A stretch of DNA of 64,000 nucleotides from Arthrobacter subterraneus (GCF_900099735.1 NZ_FNDT01000004.1:124001-188000); one strand, 5' to 3'; shown: positions 8,926-18,260, counted from the stretch's first letter. Translations and numbers: made by a program. The notes: a model not told the origin generated them from the letters alone.

Positions 8926-10314
8926 TCAGCGCTCCCTCTGTCCGCGCAGCTCCCTGCGGCTGGGCAGCGGATCGGCCGGAACACCGCCGGCGTGCGTGTG
9001 GACCGATTCCTCGGCTGCCAGCACGGCGGGAGTGGGTTCATCCGCTGCGTGGCCCGCAGGAGGGTGGTGCACCGCCCTGGCGCCCACGGCCTTGACCACT
9101 AGAACGGCGATCAGCGTGGTGACGGGGATGGCGAGCACCAGCCCGATCGACCCGACCAGCGTGCGCACCACCTCCTCGACAAGTTCGCCGCTGGTCAGGG
9201 TGCTCACCAGTGAACTGTCCTGCAGGGATACCAGGATCAGCAGGGGCAGGGCAGCGCCGGCGTAGGCGAAGGCAATGGTGTAGACGGTTGAGGCGATGTG
9301 GTCGCGGCCGATCCGCATGGCCCCCGCGAACAGGCGGCGCGTGGAGGTCCCCGGCGCCAGTTCGTACAGTTCCCACACGGCCGATGACTGCGTGATGGTC
9401 ACGTCGTTCAGCACGCCGAGCCCGGAGATGATCAGCCCGCAGAGGATGATTCCGGACAGTGAGACTTCCGGTGCGGCGTTGATCAGTGCGCTGGAGCTGT
9501 CGCTGCCGACGCCGGTGAGGTTTGCCGTGTCGGTTGCCCACGCTGCGAGCAGCGCCGTGATCGCCAGCCCGAAGATTGTGCCCAGCAGAGCCGTCGAGGT
9601 CCGGGCGGAGAAGCCGTGAGCGAAATACAGCACTCCGAACATGATCACCACCGAGCCCACGAGGCCCACCAGCAGCGGTGGTTTTCCCTCCACCAGTCCG
9701 GGCAGCATGAACTGCGCCAGCACGATCAGCGCACCGACCAGCCCGATGATGGCCCGCAGCCCGCGCCAGCGGGCCACGGATACGACGACGACGGCGTACA
9801 GCACCGCGAGCGCCGCCACCGGGAGGGTGCGGACGAAGTCCACGAAGATATAGGGCGCGCCGGCCCCGCTGATCACCCCGTCCAGGTTGAGGTAGCGGAT
9901 TGAATCACCCGCCTCCACCTGCCCGGAGCGGGCAATCTCCGGATTGAGCTCAACCGGCACGAGTGAGCCGCCGGCGTCGGGCTGGGTGTGGGCCACCAGG
10001 CACTGCTGGGCCTCGCCGCCCGCGTCCACCGTCGGCTGGGAGGACGGGCAGTCCTCCAGGACCACCCGCTGGACCGTTCCCACGTCCATGGACGTGCCCG
10101 GTGCCGTTGCGAGCGGGTCTGCTACCTGGATGCCGGAAGCGTCGCTGCCGGGCCACAGCAGGATCATTCCGAGAAGCGTGATGACGCCGAGCGGAACGAG
10201 GATCGCGGACAGGAGGAAATTTGCGCGTCTGCGCGTTCCCATCAGCGCGGCCTTCTGCTCCGAACTGGGAGGAGAAGCGGCCCCGTCCGACGGATGGATA
10301 TGGCTGTGGCCCAC
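8926..10314 (-). CDS. YibE/F family multi-pass membrane protein
   Basis: A 462-residue membrane protein. One helix near residues 30-55 anchors an extracytoplasmic segment of about 100 residues containing two cysteines, then seven or eight helices follow, with the YibE/F hallmarks GLVGSVVIMFGVLYFAHGF and SGLGVLNDVTITQSSAVWEL. The molecular function of YibE/F proteins is not established. The GTG at 10312-10314 follows GAAGGG with good spacing. The N-terminus contains MGHSHIHPSD, which may bind metal, but that is a guess. It lies downstream of nothing obvious and is divergent from the hydrolase gene at 10464. Confidence 0.85.
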   Translation of the reverse strand: MGHSHIHPSDGAASPPSSEQKAALMGTRRRANFLLSAILVPLGVITLLGMILLWPGSDASGIQVADPLATAPGTSMDVGTVQRVVLEDCPSSQPTVDAGGEAQQCLVAHTQPDAGGSLVPVELNPEIARSGQVEAGDSIRYLNLDGVISGAGAPYIFVDFVRTLPVAALAVLYAVVVVSVARWRGLRAIIGLVGALIVLAQFMLPGLVEGKPPLLVGLVGSVVIMFGVLYFAHGFSARTSTALLGTIFGLAITALLAAWATDTANLTGVGSDSSSALINAAPEVSLSGIILCGLIISGLGVLNDVTITQSSAVWELYELAPGTSTRRLFAGAMRIGRDHIASTVYTIAFAYAGAALPLLILVSLQDSSLVSTLTSGELVEEVVRTLVGSIGLVLAIPVTTLIAVLVVKAVGARAVHHPPAGHAADEPTPAVLAAEESVHTHAGGVPADPLPSRRELRGQRER

Positions 10315-10463
10315 AACTCGCCCTTCAGTGTTGTTGTACCGGTGGCAGGATGGAAACCTTCCCTCCGCCTGCGTAGTCCCCTGAGGATTCTACGCAGGGG
10401 GACGGACGGCTCCGGGGAAGCGGCGGGTCGCGGGCCGGGGTGCTGGTGAGAGACGGAGGATGC

Positions 10464-11219
10464 ATGGCGAAGGAACGGTTCAGCGAGGCCGACGAAAAGA
10501 CGGCCGGCGCGATGGTGCATGCGCCGGAGGTGATGATCCGGCCGGCGTCGGCTGCTGTGCGCGGGGTTGCGCTGGTACTCCATGGCGGGCGCGCCAACAG
10601 CTTTGAGCCCGTGCGGTCACGCCATCTGAGCCCGGCGCGGATGATCCCCTTCGCGCGGCTGCTCTCCGTGTGGGGTTCTCCTGCCGGCCTTGAGACCTGG
10701 AACCTGCGGAACCGGGTGCGCGGCTGGAACGGCGAGGAGATGTCGCCGCTGCATGACGCGCGGTGGGCGCTGGAGCGGATCCATGACCGGCATCCGGACG
10801 TTCCCGTCTACCTGTTGGGCCATTCGATGGGCGGGCTGACTGCTCTGTGTACTGCCGACGATCCGCAGGTGCGCGCCGTCGTCGCCCTCGCTCCATGGGT
10901 GGACAGCACTACCCCCGTGCAGCAGGTTGCGGGTCGCCGGGTGCTCATTGTGCACGGTGACCGTGACCGCTGGACCTCCCCGAGACAGTCCCAGCGGTAC
11001 GCGCAGCGGATCCAGCACATCGCCGACGACGTACGCTACGTGACCATGACCGGTGCGGGGCACTTCATGCTCAGCAAGCTCCCCCTCTGGCATGAGCTCA
11101 GTGCGTCCTACCTGCTCGACAGTTTCGCCCGTGACACCGGCGCCCCGGTGAATCCGCGGCACCTGCGCCGCGCCGCCGATGTGCTGGCGCAGCCTTCACC
11201 GCTCGGAGGGACGCTGTGA
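10464..11219 (+). CDS. Alpha/beta hydrolase
   Basis: A 251-residue alpha/beta hydrolase. The nucleophile elbow is LLGHSMGG, the acid is likely in HGDRDRWTSP and the histidine in GAGHFML near the C-terminus, giving a complete Ser-Asp-His triad. An oxyanion-side motif LVLHGG is seen near residue 37. Substrate is unknown; size and motifs suggest an esterase or lipase-like enzyme. The ATG at 10464 follows GGAGGA closely. Its stop overlaps the next start in GTGA, so the two genes form an operon. Confidence 0.82.
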   Translation: MAKERFSEADEKTAGAMVHAPEVMIRPASAAVRGVALVLHGGRANSFEPVRSRHLSPARMIPFARLLSVWGSPAGLETWNLRNRVRGWNGEEMSPLHDARWALERIHDRHPDVPVYLLGHSMGGLTALCTADDPQVRAVVALAPWVDSTTPVQQVAGRRVLIVHGDRDRWTSPRQSQRYAQRIQHIADDVRYVTMTGAGHFMLSKLPLWHELSASYLLDSFARDTGAPVNPRHLRRAADVLAQPSPLGGTL

Positions 11220-12040
11220 CGGGCTTCCCGCTGCCCGCGTTCCCGCTGCCCGCGTTTCTAGCGGGCTTCGGACTGTCGGTGGTGGCCGTCGTCGTACTGC
11301 TGGCGGTTGTGTTTGCCGTGGCGGTGGCGCAGAAGCGACACTCCGTGATCGATACGGCCTGGGGGCTCGGCTTCGTGGTGGTTGCGGCGGTGACCTTCCT
11401 CGCGTCAGCGAACGACGGCGACGACGGCCGCCGCTGGCTCATGCTCACCCTCACTGCCGCCTGGGGCCTCAGGCTGGCCGTCCACATCGGCTGGCGTGCA
11501 CGCGACGGCAAGGAGGACCCCCGCTACGAGGACATGCTCGGCGACGCGCCCGGTTCCCGCAACGTGTACGCGATCCGGAGGGTTTACCTGCCCCAGGGTG
11601 CCGTGATGCTCTTCGTATCACTCCCCGTCCAGGTGGCCATGTATGCGCAGGGTGCGGTGGGCTGGCTGGGGTGGCTGGGCGCGGCGGTATGGCTGGTGGG
11701 CTTCGCGTTCGAAACGATCGGCGACGCCCAACTCACCGCGTTCAAGAGGAATCCGGCCAACCGCGGAACCGTCCTGGACACCGGGCTCTGGCGGTACACC
11801 CGGCACCCCAATTATTTCGGGGACGCGGTGGTGTGGACCGGGCTGTTCCTCGTGGCTGCGGATTCGTGGCCGGGCGTGCTGACAATCCTCTCGCCGGCGC
11901 TGATGTACTGGGCGCTGGCCAACAAGACCGGCAAGCCGCTGACCGAGGAGCGCATGGGGGCGCGGCCCGGATACCGGGAGTATGTCGCGAATACCAGCGG
12001 CTTCTTCCCGCTGCCCCCCAAACCGGGCCGCGGCGCCTGA
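11216..12040 (+). CDS. DUF1295 / steroid 5-alpha-reductase-like membrane protein
   Basis: A 274-residue multi-pass membrane protein. The C-terminal signature GLWRYTRHPNYFGD is diagnostic of the DUF1295 group, related in fold to steroid 5-alpha-reductases and isoprenylcysteine methyltransferases. Conserved VIDTAWGLGF near residue 45 and GYREYVANTSGFFP at the end also fit. It probably acts on a lipid-like substrate with a nucleotide or SAM cofactor, but the reaction is unknown. Its start overlaps the upstream hydrolase stop by four bases. A short duplicated stretch near the start encodes FPLPAFPLPAF. Confidence 0.85.
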   Translation: MTGFPLPAFPLPAFLAGFGLSVVAVVVLLAVVFAVAVAQKRHSVIDTAWGLGFVVVAAVTFLASANDGDDGRRWLMLTLTAAWGLRLAVHIGWRARDGKEDPRYEDMLGDAPGSRNVYAIRRVYLPQGAVMLFVSLPVQVAMYAQGAVGWLGWLGAAVWLVGFAFETIGDAQLTAFKRNPANRGTVLDTGLWRYTRHPNYFGDAVVWTGLFLVAADSWPGVLTILSPALMYWALANKTGKPLTEERMGARPGYREYVANTSGFFPLPPKPGRGA

Positions 12041-12051
12041 GTTTTGCGGGG

Positions 12052-12969
12052 TCAGTCGCTGACGACCCGCGTTTCGGCGACCACCCTGGCGGACCCGGCG
12101 GCGATCAGGGGCTCCAGCACCTCGACCAAAGCGGCCATGGAGTCATCCACCTCGACCTGCACGGGGTACTGGTACACGAGCATCGCCAGCAGGGAGGCCA
12201 CGGCGGCGGACTGTTCACTGGCCCGCAGTGCGGTGTCGTAGCCGATCAGCACGTCGGCCGGTGCGTCCGTGCGGCTCTGCGTATAGCTCAGCGCAAACGC
12301 GGCGATTGTCCCGCCGTCCGCCTTCGGCCTGTCCCGCAGCACCACGGCCCCGCCCGCGCCGGCGGTGTCGCCGAGCAGGAACTGCTGCGCCTGCCCGAGC
12401 GTCATGTCCGCGGGGTCCCAGGCGTGGACCGCGTTGTACCACCCGGTCACCGCCGTGGTGAGTTCAACGGAACCTGTGGCAGCCTCATCAAGCTGCGGGC
12501 CGGCGTCGTCCGCGAAGTTCGGTACAGCGAGCGCGCCGGGAGCCACCTCGATAATCCGGGAGCGCTGGATCTCGCGGAAGCCGGCGGCCTCCGCGAAGGC
12601 GGCTCCGGTGGTGCCCGGTACTACCTTTGCCCGCAGCGTGGACACGCCCGACGGCGACTGGCCGGCTTCGTGCCGCAGCATGCCGAGGAGCGTGGCACCG
12701 ATCCCGGCGCGGCGGTGGTCGCCGGCGACCTCCACGTAAGCCCAGAGCCGCTGGTTGTGCAGCTTCGGTTCGAAGACGTAGCCCGCGGCGACGGGCACGG
12801 CGACCCCGCCAACTGCGTCCTCCGCCACGATGCAGCGGAGCCACGGTGAATCCGAGGACGGCCGGAAGAGCCCGCGCGACTGTTCAGCCTGAGGGGTTTC
12901 CGGGCCTCCCCACACCTGCAGGAGTTCGAGGTCGTCACCCTCACGCCAGGGCCGGTACCGGACCGCCAC
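12052..12969 (-). CDS. GNAT family N-acetyltransferase (two-domain length)
   Basis: A 305-residue protein with a GNAT acetyl-CoA motif in the first half (RRAGIGATLLGMLRHEA, about residues 86-102). The second half looks like a degenerate or second GNAT domain. The size resembles two-domain acetyltransferases such as mycothiol synthase MshD, but I do not see enough to assign that role. The GTG at 12969 directly abuts the glyS stop codon (TAA then GTG), so this gene is translated in the same message as glyS. Substrate unknown. Confidence 0.78.
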   Translation of the reverse strand: MAVRYRPWREGDDLELLQVWGGPETPQAEQSRGLFRPSSDSPWLRCIVAEDAVGGVAVPVAAGYVFEPKLHNQRLWAYVEVAGDHRRAGIGATLLGMLRHEAGQSPSGVSTLRAKVVPGTTGAAFAEAAGFREIQRSRIIEVAPGALAVPNFADDAGPQLDEAATGSVELTTAVTGWYNAVHAWDPADMTLGQAQQFLLGDTAGAGGAVVLRDRPKADGGTIAAFALSYTQSRTDAPADVLIGYDTALRASEQSAAVASLLAMLVYQYPVQVEVDDSMAALVEVLEPLIAAGSARVVAETRVVSD

Positions 12970-14358
12970 TTAGGCGCCCACCAGACGCTGTGCGAGGTAG
13001 CCCTCGACCTTGTCGAGGGAGACGCGTTCCTGTGCCATGCTGTCCCGCTCCCGGATGGTCACTGCCTGGTCCTCGAGGGTGTCGAAGTCCACGGTGATGC
13101 AGAAGGGTGTGCCGATCTCGTCCTGGCGGCGGTAGCGGCGGCCAATGGCTCCGGCGTCGTCGAAGTCGATGTTCCAGTTCCTGCGCAGCTGCGCGCCGAG
13201 GTCCTTCGCCTTGGGTGAGAGGTCCTCGTTGCGGCTGAGCGGAAGCACCGCGGCCTTCACCGGGGCGAGCCGCGGATCGAGCTTGAGTACGGTGCGCTTG
13301 TCCACGCCGCCCTTTGCGTTGGGGGCCTCATCTTCGGCGTAGGAGTCCACGAGGAACGCCATGAAGGAACGGGTCAGGCCCGCGGCAGGCTCAATGACGT
13401 ACGGGGTGTACCGCTCATTGGTGGCCTGGTTGAAGTAGCTCAGTTCCGTGCCCGAGTGCTTCGAGTGGGTGGAGAGGTCAAAGTCGGTGCGGTTGGCGAT
13501 GCCCTCCAGTTCGCCCCACTCCGAACCGGAGAAGCCGAAGCGGTATTCGATGTCCGTGGTGCCCTTGGAGTAGTGGCTCAGCTTCTCCTGCGGGTGGACG
13601 AAGAGGCGCAGGTTGTCCGGGTTGATGCCGAGGCCGGTGTACCAGTCGAAGCGCTCCTTGATCCAGTACTCATGCCATTCGTCGTCGGTTCCGGGCTCAA
13701 CGAAGAACTCCATCTCCATCTGCTCGAATTCGCGGGTGCGGAAGATGAAGTTTCCGGGCGTGATCTCGTTGCGGAAACTCTTGCCGATCTGGCCGATGCC
13801 GAACGGCGGCTTCTTGCGGGAGGTGGTGAGCACGTTGTTGAAGTTCACGAAGATGCCCTGCGCCGTTTCCGGGCGCAGGTAGTGCAGGCCCTCCTCGTTG
13901 GCCACCGGCCCGAGGAAGGTCTTGAGGAGGCCGGAGAACTCCTGCGGCTCGGTCCACTCCCCGCGGGTTCCGCAGTTGGCGCAGGCGATGTCCTTCAGCC
14001 CGTTTTCCGGTGCGCGGCCCTTCTTTTCCTCGTACTCTTCCTCGAGGTGGTCCGCGCGGTAGCGCTTGTGGCAGGACAGGCATTCCACCAGCGGGTCGGA
14101 GAACACCTCGACGTGGCCCGATGCTTCCCAGACCTGACGGGGCAGAATCACCGAGGAATCAAGGCCGACGACGTCCTCCCGCCCGCGGACCATCGACTGC
14201 CACCACTGGCGCTTGATGTTTTCCTTCAGCTCGGCGCCGAGGGGCCCATAGTCCCAGGCCGACCGGGATCCGCCGTAGATTTCACCGGCCTGGAAGACGA
14301 AGCCGCGCCGCTTGGCGAGGGAGATGATTGGGTCCAGGGCGGAAACCTGCTTGGCCAC
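12970..14358 (-). CDS. glyS: Glycyl-tRNA synthetase (homodimeric type)
   Basis: A 462-residue class II synthetase of the alpha-2 type that charges tRNA-Gly. Motif 2 is seen around [11 protein letters not shown], and motif 3 around [14 protein letters not shown]. The N-terminus reads [17 protein letters not shown] and the WDYGPLG motif follows, both diagnostic. An inserted zinc-type domain has the pair ECLSCHKRY...[12 protein letters not shown]. The GTG at 14358 follows AGAGGA at ten bases. It is divergent from the universal stress gene and leads a two-gene operon with the GNAT gene. Confidence 0.97.
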   Translation of the reverse strand: MAKQVSALDPIISLAKRRGFVFQAGEIYGGSRSAWDYGPLGAELKENIKRQWWQSMVRGREDVVGLDSSVILPRQVWEASGHVEVFSDPLVECLSCHKRYRADHLEEEYEEKKGRAPENGLKDIACANCGTRGEWTEPQEFSGLLKTFLGPVANEEGLHYLRPETAQGIFVNFNNVLTTSRKKPPFGIGQIGKSFRNEITPGNFIFRTREFEQMEMEFFVEPGTDDEWHEYWIKERFDWYTGLGINPDNLRLFVHPQEKLSHYSKGTTDIEYRFGFSGSEWGELEGIANRTDFDLSTHSKHSGTELSYFNQATNERYTPYVIEPAAGLTRSFMAFLVDSYAEDEAPNAKGGVDKRTVLKLDPRLAPVKAAVLPLSRNEDLSPKAKDLGAQLRRNWNIDFDDAGAIGRRYRRQDEIGTPFCITVDFDTLEDQAVTIRERDSMAQERVSLDKVEGYLAQRLVGA

Positions 14359-14622
14359 GATAATGCCATCCTCTGCATGTTTGGACAGGCCGCTGGGTGC
14401 GGTCGTCGATGTGCCGCCGGGCGCGCCTGAGCCTACGAGGGCTGGCGCGGGGCCGGACGGGCGAAGCTACCACCCTAGCCTACCGAAACGGCGACGGCGG
14501 CGAGCCCGTCCGGACGCGCAGTTCCTGCCTTTGGCGGCAGGGATGGAACATCTGGGGCTAAGGTCAACCTTGCGGGTCCGGCAGCGTAGCCGACCCGCGG
14601 TTCTACGATCGAGAGGAACAGC

Positions 14623-15054
14623 ATGGCAGGGAATGTGGTTGTTGGAGTCGATGGAAGCGACACCGCGTATAAGGCCGCGTCACGGGCCGCGACTCTTGCC
14701 GGGCAGCTCGGAGCCGAGCTGGTGGTACTGAGCGCGCACATCACGGGCAACACGGAAATCGTCAAGATCGGAAGCGAGACCTGGATCCTTGACGATGCTG
14801 AGCGGGCGCTGGAGCTTGCCGAAGATGTTGCGGCCAAGCTGCGGGTGGACCACCCCACGGTGACGGTCCGTCCCGCCGCCGGACGGGGCAAGCCGCAGGA
14901 TGTCCTGATGGAGGAGGCCGAGCGGACGGGTGCGGAACTCCTGGTGGTCGGCAACGTGGGCGTCAAGGGGCTGGGGCGCGTTCTGGGCAGCGTTGCCTGG
15001 AGCGTGGTCCATAACGCACCGTGTGACGTGCTGGTGGTGAAGACCGCCTCATGA
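14623..15054 (+). CDS. Universal stress protein (UspA family)
   Basis: A 143-residue single Usp domain. It begins VVVGVDGSDTAYKAA and ends with the ATP-binding signature G-x2-G-x9-G-[S/T] (GNVGVKGLGRVLGS, about residues 108-121) and PCDVLVVK. It is therefore likely to bind ATP and to help survival under stress; a specific partner is not evident. The ATG at 14623 follows AGAGGA at good spacing. The upstream 264 bp are shared with the divergent glyS gene. Confidence 0.92.
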   Translation: MAGNVVVGVDGSDTAYKAASRAATLAGQLGAELVVLSAHITGNTEIVKIGSETWILDDAERALELAEDVAAKLRVDHPTVTVRPAAGRGKPQDVLMEEAERTGAELLVVGNVGVKGLGRVLGSVAWSVVHNAPCDVLVVKTAS

Positions 15055-15066
15055 AGCCAGCCTGCT

Positions 15067-15112
15067 GAAGCCCGCGTCCTGGCTCCGGGCATGGAGGCAG
15101 GACGCGGGCTTC
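15067..15112. terminator. Bidirectional hairpin between converging genes
   Basis: GAAGCCCGCGTCCTG (15067-15081) and CAGGACGCGGGCTTC (15098-15112) form a perfect 15-bp stem with a 16-base loop. It sits between the stress-protein stop and the stop of the convergent small gene. There is no T-run on either side, so termination would rely on the stem alone. Confidence 0.6.
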
Positions 15113-15135
15113 ATGCACTGCAGGGTGTGGCTCCG

Positions 15136-15309
15136 CTACCGCCGCCTGAGGATTCCGCGGAGGATTCCGCCCACGCCGCCTGATCCGCCACGGCTGACTC
15201 CGCCGCGTCCGGTACCCATTCCGCCGGTCCGCGGTGTGCGTCCCGTGGTTCCGCCTGACCTGCCTGTGAAGCGGCCCGCGGCACCCCTGATGGCGTTGCT
15301 CAGTCCCAT
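15136..15309 (-). CDS. Small basic Gly/Arg-rich protein (57 aa)
   Basis: A 57-residue protein, MGLSNAIRGAAGRFTGRSGG at the start and ending in LRGILRRR. It is made almost entirely of Gly, Arg, Thr and Ser, with a hydrophobic start, and it has a calculated strong positive charge. The reading is supported by a near-ideal ribosome site AAGGAG seven bases before the ATG at 15309, by a stop at 15136 and by a hairpin just beyond. I do not recognise a family. It could bind nucleic acid or the membrane surface. Confidence 0.65.
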   Translation of the reverse strand: MGLSNAIRGAAGRFTGRSGGTTGRTPRTGGMGTGRGGVSRGGSGGVGGILRGILRRR

Positions 15310-15411
15310 GAGAATCTCCTTAGTCCGGAACGGCCTGCCCACTTGGGACTCCGAACCTTACCCCCCTTCGCGTGGGTTTTCTACCGTTTGCTACTGACTG
15401 GTAGCGGCCCC

Positions 15412-15440
15412 TTGACGGGCCCGGAGAACTGTCCATACAT
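15412..15440 (+). promoter_or_regulatory. Predicted promoter of the M28 peptidase gene
   Basis: TTGACG at 15412-15417 and ATACAT at 15435-15440 are separated by 17 bp. The expected start of transcription near 15447 coincides with the beginning of the inverted repeat at 15447-15481. Confidence 0.55.
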
Positions 15441-15446
15441 TGAGCA

Positions 15447-15481
15447 AACCCCCTGTGGCGTGATCCGCGTCACAGGGGGTT
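15447..15481 (+). other. Stem-loop at the predicted 5' end of the peptidase message
   Basis: AACCCCCTGTG (15447-15457) and CACAGGGGGTT (15471-15481) are perfect 11-bp arms. The inner bases can extend the stem with two G-U pairs to a 3-base loop. The hairpin starts at the predicted transcription start, about 50 bp before the ribosome site. It has no T-run. It could protect the 5' end of the message or be an operator. Confidence 0.6.
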
Positions 15482-15528
15482 CCAGTGCCTGCAACCGCAG
15501 GCGCGCCTTTGCGACAGAAGGAACAACG

Positions 15529-17154
15529 GTGATCCCTCACGCTCTACCTCAGCGCGCCCATTTTGGGCGAGCATCACTCGCATTTCTCGGTGGACTGGCA
15601 CTCGTTGCCACCGGCGGCCTGGCGGCAACTGCCGGACCGACGTACTCCAACAGCAGCAACAACACCTCTGAAAAGTTGCGTACCGCCGTCTCGGTTGACC
15701 GCGTGGCCGCCCACCTCGACGCGCTGGACACCATCGCGCTGGCACACGGCGGGACGAGGGTGTCCGGCACCCAGGGTTACAACGACTCAGTGGACTACGT
15801 CGTCGGGAAACTGCAGGCCGCCGGGTACAAACCCGTGGTGCAGCCGTTCACGTTTCCGTTCTTCCAGGAGTTGAGTCCCTCGGTTCTGGCGCAGACCAGC
15901 CCCGAGCCGCAGGTGTACCCGGCCGGATCCTTCGCAACGATGACCTATTCGGGGGCTGGGGACGCGACCGGGCCAATCATCACGGTCGACACCACCGGCG
16001 CCGTCGGTTCCACCGGTACCAGCGGTTGTGAGGCGGCGGATTTCGCCGGTTTCACTCCCGGATCGATAGCACTGATGCAGCGCGGCAGCTGCTCCTTTGC
16101 GCAGAAGGCCAGCAACGCTGAAGCAGCCGGGGCCACTGCCGCTGTCATTTTCAACACCGGGCTGCCGGGCAGCACGGGACCGATCGCGGGCACGCTGAGC
16201 GCTCCGGGCATCGGGATTCCCATGCTGGGCGCAAGCTACGAGGTAGGCACCGGCCTGATGGGCGACAACGTCACCGGGCACGTCACCACGGACACCATCT
16301 CCGAAAACCGTGAGACCTTCAACGTGCTCGCGGAGACCGCGACCGGCAACGCCGACAATGTGGTGATGGTGGGCGCCCACCTCGACAGCGTCGTCGCCGG
16401 CCCCGGCATCAACGACAACGGAACCGGCAGTGCGGCCATCCTTGCCGTCGCCGAGGCAATGCGGAAAGTTGAGACCGTCAACAAGGTCCGCTTCGCCTGG
16501 TGGGGTGCGGAAGAGCATGGGCTCCTCGGCGCCCACCACTACGTCAATGACCTTGCGGCGTCGGGAGAACTGGCCAGGGTGGGCCTTTACCTGAACTTCG
16601 ACATGATCGGTTCAGCGAACTTCGGCCGCTTTGTGTACGACGGCGATAATTCCGCTTTCCCGGTGGGCCCCGGCGCGGCTGCCGGCCCAGCTGGTTCCGG
16701 CCAGATCGAGCAGGATTTCCACAACTACTTCGCGGCGGAGGGCCTGCCCTCGGGCGAGACAGCCTTCAGCGGGCGGAGCGACTACGGACCGTTCATTGCC
16801 CGGGGAATCCCGGCCGGCGGTCTGTTCACGGGCGCCGAGGGAATCAAGACCGAGGAGCAGGCCAATTTGTTCGGCGGGGTTGCGGGGCAGCCCTATGATT
16901 CCTGCTACCACGCGGCCTGTGACGACACCGGCAACGTCAGCGTCGAGTCGCTGGACCAGATGAGCGACGCGATCGCGCACCTGACGCTGACCTACGCGAT
17001 GAATACCTCAGCGGTGAACGGCGTCGGCGGCAATGAGAAGGGCAACTTCAAGCAGGGTGGCCCCTATGAGGGCAATCCTCTCGGCGGCGGCACGGAAAGC
17101 GGCGGCGGACTCCATCCGGAGCACGACCACGACGCCGAACTGGCAGACCACTAA
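15529..17154 (+). CDS. Secreted M28 family zinc aminopeptidase with PA domain
   Basis: A 541-residue exported metallopeptidase. A hydrophobic signal segment (ASLAFLGGLALVATGGLAA, about residues 15-33) follows a short basic start. A PA domain (about residues 120-235) is inserted before the catalytic part. All five di-zinc ligands of M28 peptidases are visible: His in VGAHLDS, Asp in NDNGTGS, Glu pair in GAEEHG, Asp in LNFDMIGS and His in CYHAACDD. It should remove N-terminal residues from peptides outside the cell. The C-terminal 45 residues are Gly/His/Asp-rich and probably disordered. The GTG at 15529 follows AGAAGGA. No T- or C-terminal anchor is visible. Confidence 0.93.
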   Translation: MIPHALPQRAHFGRASLAFLGGLALVATGGLAATAGPTYSNSSNNTSEKLRTAVSVDRVAAHLDALDTIALAHGGTRVSGTQGYNDSVDYVVGKLQAAGYKPVVQPFTFPFFQELSPSVLAQTSPEPQVYPAGSFATMTYSGAGDATGPIITVDTTGAVGSTGTSGCEAADFAGFTPGSIALMQRGSCSFAQKASNAEAAGATAAVIFNTGLPGSTGPIAGTLSAPGIGIPMLGASYEVGTGLMGDNVTGHVTTDTISENRETFNVLAETATGNADNVVMVGAHLDSVVAGPGINDNGTGSAAILAVAEAMRKVETVNKVRFAWWGAEEHGLLGAHHYVNDLAASGELARVGLYLNFDMIGSANFGRFVYDGDNSAFPVGPGAAAGPAGSGQIEQDFHNYFAAEGLPSGETAFSGRSDYGPFIARGIPAGGLFTGAEGIKTEEQANLFGGVAGQPYDSCYHAACDDTGNVSVESLDQMSDAIAHLTLTYAMNTSAVNGVGGNEKGNFKQGGPYEGNPLGGGTESGGGLHPEHDHDAELADH

Positions 17155-17172
17155 CAGTCCGGAATGACAGGC

Positions 17173-17202
17173 GGGACGGGACCACCACTGCGGTCCCGTC
17201 CC
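17173..17202. terminator. Hairpin between convergent peptidase and transporter genes
   Basis: The arms GGGACGGGACC (17173-17183) and GGTCCCGTCCC (17192-17202) form an 11-bp perfect stem with an 8-base loop between two converging genes. No T-run follows, but placement suggests a bidirectional terminator. Confidence 0.6.
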
Positions 17203-17230
17203 GTCCTGCTGTTGCTGGAGCCCAATGGAG

Positions 17231-18199
17231 TCAGGAGCGCCGCTGCAGGCCCCGGTTCCACGGCAGCGTGGTGAGAATGATTGCCCCCAGGGCCAGAATG
17301 GGCCCCGCCACCGTGGCGAAGACGACGACGGTACCCGGCGTGGGAATCACAAGGTCCAGTGCGAGTGAACCCAGCAGCTGGCCTGCGATCATTCCGAGGC
17401 CGGTGAGCAGCACGCCGAGGGATCGCACCAGGAGGGCGCCGATACCGATGTAAATGCACCCCATCGGTCCGCCCAGGTAGTACCACCATTGTTCCGGCAG
17501 TGGTTCGGGCGGGCCGGCTACCAGCAGCTTCACGAGCCAGGCCAGGAGCAGCACGGAAGATCCGGCAATGAAGTGCATCAGCGTCGCCGTGATGGGGGTG
17601 CCGTAGTGCACTGCGGCTGTCCCGTTCATGGCCTGCTGGAAGCTCACCAGAATGCCCGCAGTGATGGGGAGCAGGAGCGGGAGGATGAGCGCCGCCGTCG
17701 TACCTGTTCCTTCGAGCCGCGGTGAGACTGCCCAGACCACAGCGGCCACGGTGAGCAGGACGCCGATGACACGCATGGGAGTGATTACACGCCTGCCTCC
17801 CGGCCCGATGCCTGCGCGGTCCACCGCAAGTCCGCTGAGCGTCTGGCCCATCACCGCAGCAACGGTGAACAGCGCCACTCCGAGCAGCGAGATGGTGAGC
17901 GCCTGGGAAAAGACGAACAGTGCGCCGATGGTTCCGGCAGCAAGGTAGATGCGTGGGAAGCGCCGCTCGCGGACTGCAGGGACCAGTTGCGCCAGGCCGG
18001 CACGTCCCCGTGGGAAGAGGAGTGAAATCAGGATCATCAGCACCAGTCCGGTGCCGAAGCTGATCAACGCGGCCGCCAGTCCGTCTCCGAGTGTCTGGCC
18101 GAGCGCACCGTTGATCCTGCTCTGGAGCGGGATGGCCACTCCGGAGACCACCGCCAGCGGGAGACCGATTACGGCAGGAAGGTGGCGGGCGTGGGGCAC
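17231..18199 (-). CDS. DMT-superfamily transporter (DUF606/YdcZ type)
   Basis: A 322-residue protein of ten predicted helices in two halves, each beginning with a similar segment (GLPLAVVSGVAIPLQSRINGAL near the start; LLLPITAGILVSFQQAMNGT in the second half). The repeated Q-x-x-x-N-G motif is typical of the DUF606/YdcZ branch of the drug/metabolite transporter superfamily. Function and substrate are unknown. The GTG at 18199 gives MPHARHLP; no strong ribosome site is seen. It is divergent from the S4 gene with 61 bp between them. Confidence 0.83.
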   Translation of the reverse strand: MPHARHLPAVIGLPLAVVSGVAIPLQSRINGALGQTLGDGLAAALISFGTGLVLMILISLLFPRGRAGLAQLVPAVRERRFPRIYLAAGTIGALFVFSQALTISLLGVALFTVAAVMGQTLSGLAVDRAGIGPGGRRVITPMRVIGVLLTVAAVVWAVSPRLEGTGTTAALILPLLLPITAGILVSFQQAMNGTAAVHYGTPITATLMHFIAGSSVLLLAWLVKLLVAGPPEPLPEQWWYYLGGPMGCIYIGIGALLVRSLGVLLTGLGMIAGQLLGSLALDLVIPTPGTVVVFATVAGPILALGAIILTTLPWNRGLQRRS

Positions 18200-18260
18200 C
18201 CGTTAACCCTAGGGCACCGATCTGTGCGATCAGCCCGTTCCCGGCAGGCATGATGTAACT

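Noticed and set aside
14359-14622. T-box leader upstream of glyS
   Set aside because: No T-box sequence or specifier loop with a Gly codon could be found in the 264-bp divergent region.
15449-15480. CRP/GlxR-type site within the M28 leader hairpin (TGTG...CACA)
   Set aside because: The half-sites are 13 bases apart, more than the spacing of these regulators; an RNA hairpin explains it better.
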